Origin: Sipunculus nudus
Taxonomy: Eukaryota; Annelida; Sipuncula; Golfingiida; Sipunculidae
Direction: 5' to 3'
NCBI GenBank assembly: GCA_026874595.1
Contig: CM049320.1
Location: forward strand, 27,383,214-27,447,213
Length of the DNA stretch: 64,000 bases
In this document: in pieces, positions 12,014 to 22,995 of the stretch
How positions within the stretch are numbered: position 1 is the first letter of the stretch
How the letters are laid out: each line of letters begins with the position of its first letter
Made by a program: the position numbers and the translations under genes
Notes under the pieces: model-generated
Seen by the model: only the letters and a program-made list of their open reading frames with translations
The model's database searches: none
What the model was told of the DNA's origin: nothing

Positions 12014-12609
12014 CAAATCTCTGGCATTTGAGACATTTCTTTTTTTTTTCAAATAACATAGTTTTACAACAGTAGAGCAAACAGCGTGTTCTAACTAAAT
12101 ATCATCTTAACGCTCCTGATATTATAAACTAAATGTCAAAACTCTAAATGAAGAAAAAGATCACTCCGTTTATGCAAGAAACAGTATTTCATTAGATAAC
12201 TTCATAAAAATAGAAAAAGAGAATAAATAAAGAACTAGATATATACATTCTAATGAATGCAAGCCTGCACCTTGTGGAGGTTCCTAATATGTGACAATCC
12301 CAAAACCGTGTTTGCATTCACTTGATTCTAGGTTTACTCGTGCATATATAATTATACTTTTGTGTATATTATTTATTAAAGTTCCTGAGTCGAGATCATG
12401 TCCCTGATCCACGCAAAAATCTTATTGATTTTTCACTGGCGGATTCCCGAAATGCCCTATATATCTCATGAGATTCCGATCATGACTGCGTGAGTTATGT
12501 TTTGAACAAAAATCCCAGACACACAGACGAAAGGGGATGACTGAGCACTCATCCGTAAAAGATGTCTTTAATATAAATATAGATATAGATATATAAAGTA
12601 TTTTAAATA
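12014..12609. other. no recognised feature
   Basis: AT-rich sequence before the minisatellite. Confidence 0.5.
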
Positions 12610-14865
12610 TGGGTTGGGCCAGGTACTTAAGCCCGTACCTGTACCCAGGTAAACAAGGGGGTGTGGGGGGGGGGGGGGGGGGTAGCTGTACCTTTATCAA
12701 AGTAAACAAAACGTGGTATCTGTACCTGTTCCAAGGTAAACAATGCGGGACAGCTGTACGTGTTCCTAGGTAAACGAGGCGGGATGGGAGTTCCAGTACC
12801 TAGGTAAACACTGCGGGATAGCTCTCCCTGTACCTACGTAAACAATTCGTCGTAGCTGTATCTGTACCTAGGTAAATAATGCGAGGTAACTGTACGTGAT
12901 CCTAGGTAAACAATGTTGGTCACCTGTACGTGTTCCAAGGTAAACAATGCACAGTAGCTATGCCTTTACCTAGCTAAATAATGCACAGTGACTGTACATG
13001 TCCCTCGGTAAATAATGCGGGGTAGCTCCACGCGTTCTTAGATAAACAAGGCGGGGTAGTTGTACCTGAACCTAGGTTAATAATGCGGGGTAGCTGTACC
13101 TGCACCTAGGTAAAGAATGCGGGGAAACATTACGTGTTCTTAGGTTACCCTGCGGGATAGCTCTCCCTGTAACCTGGTAAACAATACGTGGTAGCTGTGC
13201 CTGTACCTAGTAAAATAATTTAGCTACCCCGCCTTGTTTTCCTTGGAACACAAAGAGCTACCCCGCCTTGTTTACCTTGAAACACTTACAGCTACACCTC
13301 AATACAGGTACAGCTACCCCGCATTTCTTACCTAGGTGCAGGTACAGGTTCCCTTCTTAACCTAGGAATACGTAATATTACGCTTATTAATTAACCTAGG
13401 AACACGTAATGTTTCTCCGCATTATTAACCTAGGTACAGGTACTGCTACCCCGCCTTGTTAACCTCGGTACAGGTACAGGTGACCAACATTGTTTACCTG
13501 GGATCACGTTTAGTTTCCCTGCATTATTTACCTAGGTACAGGTACAGGTGACCAACATTGTTTACCTAGGATCACCACAGTTACTTCGCATTATTTTCCT
13601 GCATTTCTGCACTTCTCCTAGGTTAATAATGCGGGATAACATTACGTGTTCCTAGGTTAACAAGGCGGGGTAGCTGTACCTGTACATAGGTAAGATATTC
13701 AGGTTAATAAATAGGCGTAATATTACGTATTCATAGGTTAAGAAGGGTAGCTCTACCTTTATCTAAGTTAATATTTCGTGATAGCTGTAGGTGTTCCTAG
13801 GTAAACAAGGCGGGGTAGCTGTTTGTGTTCTAAGGTAAACAAGGCGGGGTAGCTGTCCCTGTACCTAGGTAAATAATTCGAGATAACTGTACGTAATCCT
13901 AGGTCAACAATCTTAGTCACCTATACCTGTACCGAAGGAAACATTGCGGAGTGGCTGTTCGGGTTCCTAGGTTAAAAAGGCGGGGTATCTGTACCTGTAC
14001 CCGGGTTTACAATAAGGTAGCTGTACCTGTACCTAGGTTAACCATGGGGGGCAGCTGTACCTATACCGAGGTAAACAATGCGGGGCAGCTCTACCTGTGC
14101 CTAGGTAAGCAAGACGGGTTAACTGTAGCTGTATCAAGGTAAACAATGCATGGTAGCTCTACCTGCATCTAGGTAAATAATGCGGGGTATCTGTACGTGT
14201 TTCAAGGTGAACAATGTTGGTCACCTGTACCTGTACCAAGGTAAACAGCACGGGGTAGCTGTACCTGGGTAAACAAGGTGGGGTAGCTGTACGTGTTCCT
14301 AGGTCAACAATGAGGGCTAGCTGTAGCTATACCTTGGTTAACAATGCGGGGTAGCTGTACGTGTTCCAAGGTTAAAAGGCGGTGAAGCTGTACCTGTACC
14401 TAGGTTAAAAATGACGGGTAGCTCTACATGAACCTAGAAAAAAAATGCAGGGAAGCTGTACCTGTACCTAAGTTTACAAGGCGGGTAGCTGTACCTTTAC
14501 CTAGGTATATAATGAGAGGTAACTGTACGTGTTCCTAGGTAAACAATGTTGGTCACCTTTATCTGTATCAAGGTAGGCAATACGTGGTAGCTGTACATGC
14601 ACCTAGGTAAATAATGCGGGGTAACTGTACGTGTTCAAAGGTGAACAGTGTTGGTCACCTGTACCTGAACCGAGGTAAACAATGCGGGATAGCTGTTCCT
14701 GTACCCAGGTAAAAATGTTGGGTAGCTGTTCCTGTTCCTACGTAAACAATGCGGGGTACCTATGTAAACAATACATGGTATTGTTAAACGTACTTGTAGC
14801 GAGGTACTTTCTAAAATTACCAAGACCTGCACCTAGGTACTCTTCGAAAAATATGTATAGGTAGT
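12610..14865. repeat. large ~34 bp minisatellite with an internal inverted block
   Basis: The unit is about 34-35 bases, of the form GTACCTAGGTAAACAATGCG followed by GGGTAGCTGTACCT. A variant reads ACGTGTTCCTAGGTAAACAA followed by TGTTGGTCACCT. Nearly every unit carries the palindrome CCTAGG. Units run forward from 12610 to about 13214, in the reverse orientation from about 13216 to 13600, then forward again to about 14865, where they decay. A poly-G run (12663-12682) lies in the first units. A smaller array of the same unit occurs at 38.46-38.77 kb. Confidence 0.97.
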
Positions 14866-15107
14866 GGGACGTGAGCCTAACCATGTCGCCATTTCTTGTA
14901 CGTGTACCTTTGTATTGTCACTTGCACTTGGTCCCAATCCTGTTCAAATTAAAAACATTAATCCATTGATTTAAATATTTTATTTGAGGTAACAAAATCC
15001 TTTTGAGGTGCTTTTCTAGTGCGTATATACCTTGATCCAAGTACGAAAATGGGCAGAATTCCATTTCGTTTTGGGCCTAGGTGACAATTTGAGCGGTATC
15101 ACTCGCT

Positions 15108-15357
15108 TGAAGGGCGTAGCCAGGATTTAAGGAAGGGAGTGCAGTTGGCGGTCTCGAGCGGCGTAGGGAAGAGCGAGAGGGGGGCACAGCATATGCAGTG
15201 GCCAAGGAGTGCATATTTAAACATTTTCGTATTTTAATATCTGCAGTTATGCTTTACTTTTCTTAGTAAATATTACTGTACTGTATGTTTTCCCTCAATA
15301 TAACATTTAAAAGGCGAATGGGGGACCCCCCCCCCCCCACACCCCATACGCCCTTGC
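15108..15357. mobile_element. short TIR element with GGGCGTA ends
   Basis: The left end reads AAGGGCGTAGCCAGGATTT and the right end ATACGCCCTTGC, so the outer AAGGGCGTA is inverted. A G/C homopolymer block (GGGGGACCCCCC) lies near the right end. About 250 bp with no ORF. No clear target-site duplication is visible, so the superfamily is open; a MITE-like element is the best reading. Confidence 0.5.
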
Positions 15358-15642
15358 TCTTAATATAGTTTTTATATGTCTGGTGTCACTCATGTGCAGA
15401 CTCTACGCATTTGCAGGTCATTGGTGTGTAGTTATCCCCGTAGCTTGGTCATAATTATTACCAGTGGAAAGCACGCGTGATGATAATTCAGGTGTTTATA
15501 ATGTGGGTACAGCCTTCCCATTACGCCTACATAGCGGGCACCCGAAATGGGGGCTGACAGTGGATATCGTACCACTTTTAGATGGGCGGAGATCTTAACT
15601 GAGAGACTCAAGGTTGTAAGACCTGTCCTCTACCCCAAACAG

Positions 15643-15863
15643 TGGCCATGTTTACGAGTTATTTAAGGAATATTGTTGTCATTTTGTCCAAGGAGATGAG
15701 GGCCTACGAGAGCAGCTTGGCAGATGATCCAAACAGCAGACAATCCACATCCTCAAACCCTGACCGGAGTGCCGCCACCTCCACCACAACGAGGCCGGAA
15801 CTGGAACCGAGAAGGGGCATCGACATAGGCGACCTCTACCACATTGTCCATGTAGAGTTACAG
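15643..15863 (+). CDS. candidate coding exon, unrecognised protein
   Basis: An open frame bounded by good splice signals. A pyrimidine-rich acceptor ends ..CCCAAACAG at 15642, and a strong donor CAG|GTGAGA follows 15863. The phase is 1 on entry and 0 on exit, giving 221 bases. The peptide starts AMFTSYLRNIVVILSKEMRA, has a Ser/Thr-rich polar middle, and ends RRGIDIGDLYHIVHVELQ. The ATG at 15648 could be the start, making this a first coding exon with a hydrophobic N-terminal helix. G+C is clearly above the flanks. I do not recognise the product, and no partner exon was found nearby, so introns must be long or the partners diverged. Confidence 0.45.
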
Positions 15864-17190
15864 GTGAGAGGGACATATTTCCAGACCCTTTATATTATCA
15901 TATAAGCTGCACACGTTGGGGGCATTGGAAAAGTTTTTTCTATCGAACGTTTTGCACCATGTTATACATCAAATTCAAGATCAACACCTGATATTTTATT
16001 TAAGTCCAGGAAAACAGGGGATTCGATCAGTATCTCATTTTTCCTGCTAGAGACCAGTTTCTCCAGTGCACTTTATGCACCACAGGTATAGCCATGCACA
16101 CATCATAAGCCTTGACACATTTAATCGTTTTCAAACTGCACAAAAACCAATATACTTAAAATACCTAATATTCTCTGCTGTCCTGCAATATTTAATGCCT
16201 GCTCACTCTAACCTGTACTTAGTCCTCCAACCGTTTCGTCGAGTCAATACTGTTATTGAATTGTCAGCTCTATCAGGATTCGTGAAAAAAAATAAAAAAA
16301 ATAAAAATTTACCTTCAATGATGTCACGATTACAGGTGTCAAATTTTACCAGGAATAATAGGCATTCATGAAATGTAATGTTCTCTCCTTAAAATGTGGT
16401 ATTATATGAAAAGTTTCCGTTTTAAAGGTGGCCTTTCAATTTCCTTTTGAAAGAGAATTTATGTGATTTCTGGCTTCCTCTGTGTATATATTAATTAACT
16501 AAGGGTAATTTTGGTTGTGAAAGTTCTTGTAACCCCTTCGTGGAGGATGTATGAACTTGCTTATCAACATGTTTGCAAACACAGCAAAGGTTAACAAACG
16601 GGAAAAAATATTAAACCTAAGCTGATATGTTGCATATATGATGAGGAAGGAAGGTCACTTGTTGCAAAACGCCATTTGCAAAGCTGTGGCTCATCTTGCC
16701 CTTGGTTTATATGTTTTGATTATTCTGGCCGCCCCCACATATTATGAACACGACAGAAAATGATAGAAACAACACATGCAGCCTGCATTCGGATAAATCC
16801 ACGTTACCAGTCTATTTTAAAAAAAAAGCTCCAAGGGATTACCGTTACTTTATGAAGGTCAGAAAGGTAATTTTGCCCCGATAAGCAATTTCCTTGCGAG
16901 TAAACACAGTAGAGATAAACCTACACCTGGCGCAATAAGGGGGAAAAAAGCCACAAACATAGGGTCCACTGCTGTCGTAGTCACCTACATAACCTAGCAT
17001 GTTTATACAATTTATCGCTGCGACTGTAATTTTCAACAGACGAAAGAAACACATGGGTGTTTTTTCTTGAAAACTTTTTTATTCAGCCAAAACGAGCGAA
17101 CAGAGGAAGAGATTACTCATTTTGGCAAGTACCTTTAACTCAATTTACTCAAGGGGTCTGCATAAGCATGAGTATTTTATTCTTAAGCCA
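15864..17190. other. no convincing gene
   Basis: Possible intron of the candidate exon just upstream. The ORF at 16066-16371 has no splice context, codon signature or recognisable motif. Confidence 0.4.
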
Positions 17191-17203
17191 GGTGCAGATG
17201 TTA

Positions 17204-17218
17204 AGCGCCCTCTGGTGG
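17204..17218 (-). promoter_or_regulatory. CTCF-consensus motif
   Basis: The minus strand reads CCACCAGAGGGCGCT, a full match to the core CTCF consensus CCASYAGRKGGCR. One match of this length is unlikely by chance in an AT-rich window, but binding is not shown. CTCF exists in many bilaterians with a conserved recognition core. Confidence 0.45.
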
Positions 17219-17751
17219 TTCTCGTGGAAACAAGTCCTTTTCACCATTGGTAAAACAGATTTCATCGAATGCCGCAACTTCACGAATTATTCACCCATGG
17301 GATTTTTAAATGTTCTACAAAGGGAACCGGAACGGATCTTGTTTAACTCCTGCCAGCCATGTCTAACAGCATAGAACTTCGAAGGTTACTGGGGCAGAAA
17401 TGTATGTTAATTTATGTAAATAAGAGGGAAACAATAGAGTGGTTCACCTTCCTACATTTGATGATAGTGCTCTCCGTTTGTACAGAGTAACGCAGTTGGA
17501 CATTGCACCTAATTAGATCTAAAAGCTGAACACTCAGATCGACAATGTCGCTTTGTTTATGGGTTTATGGTTCACTTACCTACTGCTTGCAAAGTTTGCC
17601 TTCGTTGTATACAGACTCCATGACGCTTGCACAGGGCCAAGAATGTTTCGATATTTAGTGCAATGTATTACGCTTATCCCTTCTCATGGGCTGTTAATGA
17701 GATATTATTCATATATGCTGGCACAGGATGCAATAGTCATAGACGTCATGA

Positions 17752-17759
17752 TGACGTCA
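17752..17759. promoter_or_regulatory. CRE palindrome with adjacent half-site
   Basis: TGACGTCA preceded 10 bases upstream by GACGTCA (17742-17748), giving two near-palindromic CREB/ATF sites. No gene start was identified beside it. Confidence 0.35.
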
Positions 17760-18239
17760 CCATTGTATCGGCTGATGACTTACACTGGTTAATAAAGAGC
17801 TACTTTTTATGCTTCGTATTATATAACCCACCGTAATAATTTTGTAAAGGGCTCCTTGGTTGGAATATTGCGGAAATTTTCAGAGAATAAAATTTCGGCG
17901 CCTTTGGAAGCAGTATAAGTTAGAGGCACAATGTGCAGGCAGTGGGTAGATAGGATGGGATATAACGAATGTTACTCGAACACTTCACTTTGAGCGTATA
18001 AAAATAAATCTTATCTGCATTGAGAAAGGAGTAAGCAATAACCTGTTTCTTTTAGCTTTTGAAATAAAGCAATAAAGTAAATGAGCATTATAATTCATAG
18101 GTAGTCCCTACAATCGAGAACGCATTCACGAATTCCGTCCTCACTCTTATTTTATTATCCTTGGGCGACCAAAGTGTTGGATAGTGAAGAATCTCAGCAA
18201 TGATAAATGTTATTCATAGCCATGATTACGCACATTATG
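17760..18239. other. no recognised feature
   Basis: Nothing supportable. Confidence 0.5.
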
Positions 18240-18900
18240 ATACTAACAATAGATTCGGGAAACATGCTACAGGCGATCATGACATAATCACAGGTGTCGA
18301 AGTAGTTTTGTTGAATTTTAAATCAGGATATTCTAGGCCTAATCAATTTTACTTTTTGTCCTGCTGAGTGTCAAAGTGGTATAATCATGTTCTCACCTAT
18401 AGTCCATAGGTCATATAGAGCATATAAATCTTAATGACCTAATTTCAGGATTCAAGAACCTTCCGGGATGTCATATTAAAAGGTTCTAGTTGCAATAGTG
18501 AAGTTTTGTGTCCTGTCTGTCTAGGTCACCATGACATAATTTCAGCTTTCCATTGAGATTCAATCGAGACTTCACTGGATGTTACGTTAGCAGTTTCTAG
18601 GCCTAACAGATACAACATATGCTCTGGTTGACTTTCTGAATGCCCATAATTATTTCTTTGGCCAGTCGCTCGCTGAATTTATGTCTCCATGACCTAGTCT
18701 CACGTTTCCAAGGAGATTTTCCAGAACCTCCCTGGATGCTGCGTTAGATGATTTTAGGCCAAATGTAGGCCCCAATTTGTGCCCCGTCTGACTCTCTGGC
18801 ACCTCAAAATCGTGTTTAGCCCGACACTCGCAGGATAAAGATCATACAAGATTTGCCTAACACCTACCTGGATATACAGGCAGAGGTTTCTAGGTCTAAC
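18240..18900. repeat. strongly degenerate ~170-185 bp tandem repeats
   Basis: Segments recur around TTCTAGGCCTAA (near 18331, 18594 and, as TTTTAGGCCAAA, 18752) and TCACCATGACATAATTTCAG-like sequence, with a CCTGGATGYTRCGTTAG motif. Divergence is high, so unit borders are approximate. Confidence 0.45.
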
Positions 18901-18902
18901 GG

Positions 18903-19370
18903 TTACTGGTTTCTGAACTGTTGACGGCAGGACTGCTTCATTTGAAGATCAAAAACTAGGGGAAAATGCGAAAAATTTGAAGAAAAATATGCAAGGAACG
19001 AAACATAGCAAACAATGGTGCATTTATTTAGATACTGGAGCTTATGTATCATTTCTTTAATGATTCTGGCATACACAGACAGGCCCAATAACTCAGAGAT
19101 TATCGGTCGGAAGTGACTTAATGTGAGCTGTTCCGGTTGATTTTCCAAGAGCCTGCCTGGATCCTTAGTTAACTTACCACGAACGACGAAAAAATATTGA
19201 TTGCTATAGCTCAAATGACTTCCAGACAACTCGGCCAACAACAAGTTATGAAATACAATCTGTATAGTGTATACGATGCTTTTAATGAAAATGCAGTGGA
19301 CACATTTGTACAACATCATAAAATTAAGAGAAGACTTTAAGGAAACTCGCGCAAAATATATCAGAATCAT
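18903..19370 (-). CDS. unrecognised 155-codon ORF
   Basis: The second-longest ATG-started frame in the window. It is rich in Leu, Ile and Phe, with a more mixed central segment (KLTKDPGRLLENQPEQ, then SHFRPIISELLGLSVYARII). No motif, splice context or homologue is recognised. The segment overlaps the edge of the degenerate tandem repeat on the left. In AT-rich DNA of this size one chance ORF of this length is not surprising. Confidence 0.15.
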   Translation of the reverse strand: MILIYFARVSLKSSLNFMMLYKCVHCIFIKSIVYTIQIVFHNLLLAELSGSHLSYSNQYFFVVRGKLTKDPGRLLENQPEQLTLSHFRPIISELLGLSVYARIIKEMIHKLQYLNKCTIVCYVSFLAYFSSNFSHFPLVFDLQMKQSCRQQFRNQ

Positions 19371-19494
19371 TACACGTTGATATCACAAATTTTACAGTCC
19401 TTGTGTTTCATATTTATTGTTTCATGTTTTTTAACTATGAGAAGAATCTATACAAACAGCACACAAACAAAAATCATACCTACAGGCAAAGTGT

Positions 19495-19556
19495 ATATAT
19501 AGATATATATTGATAAATATATATATATATATATTTATATTACAGAAGTAATTCAC

Positions 19557-19607
<51 letters not shown>

Positions 19608-19612
19608 CTCTA
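19495..19612. repeat. interrupted (TA)n microsatellites
   Basis: Three TA runs separated by short unique sequence (19495-19510, 19518-19541, 19560-19608). Confidence 0.9.
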
Positions 19613-20225
19613 CACAATTAATATATTCATAAAACATGCAATAAGAGCTACGTGGTAAAACAACTCATTCTAATATGTTAAGAAAATTATTGACAGCTAG
19701 GCAGTTATTTAAAATTTGTGTAATAATTTGTTTATATAAGTATGTATGTAAAGTAAATTGAAATGCACATTTCCCAACAGGCATTTTAAATTGACGTTGT
19801 GACCATGTTTACCCATTCTTCATATATGATTTTGTTCAGCGATAGCATGAATGTGGTTTTATTGGCATCGGTCCCTAATTTCTCTTCTGTTCTTTAGGTG
19901 AAACACTGACAACCCTCCTCTGCTTAAAACATGAACCATCCATCATTTACAGAAAAAAAAAATTAGAATATCGTTGAACTAAGACAGACAGTAAATACTC
20001 AGTGAATTGGATACCATTGGATACATATCATTGATATGACGTATTACCGAATACACCATGATCAGAGCATTATTTCTCAGTTTTACAGTCTCAATGATTG
20101 TAGAGTTTTTTTTTCACTATTTTATAATGTATAAACAGCCACAGATAAAGTACAACACATGCAACCGAAACAAACATAAACCATTACTTTCAGTTATTAG
20201 TACAGATAGAAGCCATAAATTATTA
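19613..20225. other. no recognised feature
   Basis: AT-rich sequence. Confidence 0.5.
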
Positions 20226-20470
20226 ATATTTTAATATATGTATATGTATATATAAACATATATATATATACATATGTTGTCAACATGGTTGAACTATACC
20301 TTGTTTAAGTATATATATATATATATACCCACATAGGAATTTATAGTCCATATCATGAAGGCACAAAATAAACCAACAGTTCAAATATAAACATGGTATG
20401 CTGACAACGACAAGAAATATATGACATGTTGACATGTATTTATATATAAATATATGTGTGTGTGTGTATC
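20226..20470. repeat. scattered TA/TG simple repeats
   Basis: Short TA runs at 20235-20275 and 20310-20328, and an ATATGTGTGTGTGTGT run at 20451-20468. Confidence 0.8.
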
Positions 20471-20933
20471 ATATTAGACAAATAATACAGACATTGCTCT
20501 GGTACATTCATAGAAAAAAATTAAGGTGCATACCAATAAGAGCATTACAAATGCTAGTGATTATCTGTTAAGAAATTGTGATGTATTATATGCCTTAATA
20601 TAGTATCGCCATTGTGTTCAATTTTGAAATTATGTTAAAGTGAAAGTTGATAAAAATCTTCTGACAGCTTAACCTATATGAGACCGGTGGTAACTCAGGT
20701 AGAATTAGTTGTTGGCTTAAATTAAATCTTGAATGCACACCAAACCCCTATAATCACTGTACACAAGATGTTTGACAGATTATAACACACTACTATTATC
20801 TTAGCACTGAGCAGAAAATATGGTGCTCCTTCATAAATTATAGACCCTATATAGAATTATACCTGAATACATTTCACAATTATTAAATTAATGGTGTTGT
20901 TGGAAATCTTTCTTTCATAAACTAAGTTGTTAT

Positions 20934-20939
20934 TTTATT
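20934..20939 (-). terminator. possible polyadenylation signal of the GPCR gene
   Basis: AATAAA on the minus strand, about 225 bases beyond the GPCR stop codon. It is plausible by distance, but the hexamer is frequent in AT-rich DNA. Confidence 0.3.
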
Positions 20940-21164
20940 TTCAATACAAAATGTATGACGATGAAACAATTGTGTTATTAGTTGACCAACTGGTTCCAAT
21001 ATAAACAGTTCATTTTAATCTAAAGAAACATAAAACCATATATTACTCATAAAAGCAGCTATTGTTAACTAGGTAAATTCGTCCATAGATTAAATTAAAT
21101 ATAACTTTATGACATAATATTCCTGTCAGCATATACATTCGTCGAATAATAAACTTGTCTAGTA

Positions 21165-22181
21165 TTAATCACGGCAACCACATCTCATGAGTTGCACAAG
21201 ATCTTGCCTGAAATGTCGGTTTGTTGATACAAGGAGGAAAAAAGGCATAATATTATAGACAATGTATAACGTCCCAGATATATCCCAAAGTATACCCATT
21301 CCTACGCCTGTTTTAATCTCCATATAAACTGTTACATTTATAGGTACCTTGCATATTATGAAGGTCAACCCAAATGAAATTGCTATAGCTCTGAACCGCT
21401 CAATTGCCTTTTTCCAGTTAGCATACACATTTTCCCCCAATGTAGCTGCACTATGTTTTGCACGAATCATTGTGTTTAGTGTAATTGCACCGGACACTAT
21501 CAAAACCACAAAAATCAGGCTGTCGTAAGCTGACTGCAGAAAAGTACCAGCACGCACGGTGTCTCGCTCACATGTCATATGATCAAAATCTGGTATAAAA
21601 AATACTAAACTACAAACGGAAATATTAAAGATAAGGATTGAGAGAGCTGAGAGGTTTACACGCCTGTATGACCAAAGATCGGATGCTTTGAATGGTAAAC
21701 ACATGACACCAGCCTGCATTACATTGATGGCGGCAACTAAGGAACCAGAAGTGACGTTAGGGAGAAATATCAAAATGGCAGTTACTTCACAAGGCCAGTC
21801 AGTAATAAAAGGTCTTACAATGGACATGGTATTAATCATAATGTGACATACAGATAGCGCAAAGAAGTATCCAGATATGGACATGGTCCGCATGTTGGAT
21901 CTTTGTGTCACAATAGCAGATAAAGCACTCAACAATAAACCTACGACAGAAAAACTTTGAATGGAGTGCACAATAAAAGGGTTTGGCACAAAATGACCCG
22001 ATTGAATCGTGTCCGTTACAGACATACTGTCATTCCCGGTAATATCTTTCTCAGTACCCACTTGAGTGCTCAGCTCTGTTGGTCTCGATGCGTTCGTTAC
22101 CAGCGGATTGCCAGTGCTCGTCAACACCTCTGCCAGCAGGGAGTGCCATCTGTTGGTGGCTGTTGTGGTTTCATTATCCAT
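21165..22181 (-). CDS. divergent rhodopsin-like (class A) GPCR
   Basis: The frame from the first in-frame ATG (22179-22181) gives 338 residues. The open frame extends a few codons upstream to a likely splice acceptor (TTTCATTTCCAG|G, exon edge 22227), and a stop lies just beyond that, so a 5' exon is likely. Residues 1-65 form a Ser/Thr-rich extracellular tail with NxS/T sites at 3, 30 and 50. Seven hydrophobic segments follow: about 69-91, 101-124, 133-157, 177-197, 213-237, 264-287 and 296-318. Cys131 (after TDWP) and Cys204 can form the TM3-ECL2 disulphide. HFRQDL after TM7 resembles helix 8, and a C-terminal CGC could be palmitoylated. The usual switches are replaced: DRY by MQA (155-157), CWxP by CKVP (277-280), NPxxY by MPFFL (312-316). 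The ligand is unknown. A broken paralogue lies at 50.3-51.3 kb. Confidence 0.85.
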   Translation of the reverse strand: MDNETTTATNRWHSLLAEVLTSTGNPLVTNASRPTELSTQVGTEKDITGNDSMSVTDTIQSGHFVPNPFIVHSIQSFSVVGLLLSALSAIVTQRSNMRTMSISGYFFALSVCHIMINTMSIVRPFITDWPCEVTAILIFLPNVTSGSLVAAINVMQAGVMCLPFKASDLWSYRRVNLSALSILIFNISVCSLVFFIPDFDHMTCERDTVRAGTFLQSAYDSLIFVVLIVSGAITLNTMIRAKHSAATLGENVYANWKKAIERFRAIAISFGLTFIICKVPINVTVYMEIKTGVGMGILWDISGTLYIVYNIMPFFLLVSTNRHFRQDLVQLMRCGCRD

Positions 22182-22226
22182 TTCGCTTTGTTGGCTCACG
22201 GTGTTGTCCCCCAAATAAGAGCGAGA

Positions 22227-22241
22227 CCTGGAAATGAAACG
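22227..22241 (-). promoter_or_regulatory. splice acceptor upstream of the GPCR exon
   Basis: The minus strand reads CGTTTCATTTCCAG|G. A matching GCATTTCAG|G occurs at the same place in the paralogue at 51284-51287, which supports a real intron boundary retained since duplication. Confidence 0.5.
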
Positions 22242-22860
22242 GTTTATAACGATAGTTCGTCGTACTTATTAAACTAGAGGCTTATTCACCAAATTATTTG
22301 TGTGTGATGCTGTCTTTCATATTCCAAGGATTCCTGCTAAAGAATTTAATCCAGTTCCCTCTTGTTATTGGCAAAAGCGGTAAACAGGAATATCATCTAA
22401 TCAGTGTCCTTTTTAGGTATATTTTATATAAAATTGAGCTGTCATATATACAGATGTTAAGGAGATCTACCAGGGAAAATGACATGTAATTGACACCAAC
22501 ATCGTTCTGTTGAATAATCATTATACTACTCTGGATATCCTTCCAAAAAAGAAATACACTTGAGAATAAAGCTCTGATAAAACACACCTGAAACGTCATA
22601 GGATACTATATCGGTGAATATATTCTTGTTATTACGGGTTCCGTGCGGTAAACGTTTTTTTATATATGTTAATTTTGAACTTCGGTGTGTGTTAAGAAAA
22701 CTACTCATTCCTGAAGACTTATTACTAAAGTAATTAGAGTGAATGATAAAATGGCAACTATTAAGTGGTCTTGATAAATGGGCGATAAAACATTTAAAAT
22801 AATTTAATTAAGATATTTAATATTAAAGACGTTTATTTATCAAGGTATATTCATGAACCC
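22242..22860. other. probable intron or upstream DNA of the GPCR gene
   Basis: Short ORFs on both strands without support. Nothing recognised. Confidence 0.4.
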
Positions 22861-22995
22861 GGCTTGTGTGGCCTGGTGAGATACTGCGCTCGACTCAGCC
22901 GATTTGCTGTGCTCATTTTTTTATAATCCCCGTCTACGATGAGGGTTGGTTTAAAAATAAGATCGTTTTTCCCAAGGTCGAGTTTCACTCAAACT
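22861..22995 (+). mobile_element. possible tRNA-derived SINE fragment
   Basis: GTGTGGCCTGGTGAGATACTG followed by CGCTCGACTC resembles a tRNA A-box/D-arm region. A B box is not clearly preserved; the closest is GGTCGAGTTTCACTC near 22977. Treat this as a weak hint of SINE origin. Confidence 0.25.

Noticed and set aside
13951-14864. ORFs rich in VPVPRL and YLCLG-like peptides
   Set aside because: Readings through the ~34 bp minisatellite on either strand. No codon conservation across units.
12610-14865. Possible CRISPR array (regular repeats)
   Set aside because: Units are contiguous with no unique spacers, change orientation, and sit in a eukaryotic context. This is a minisatellite.
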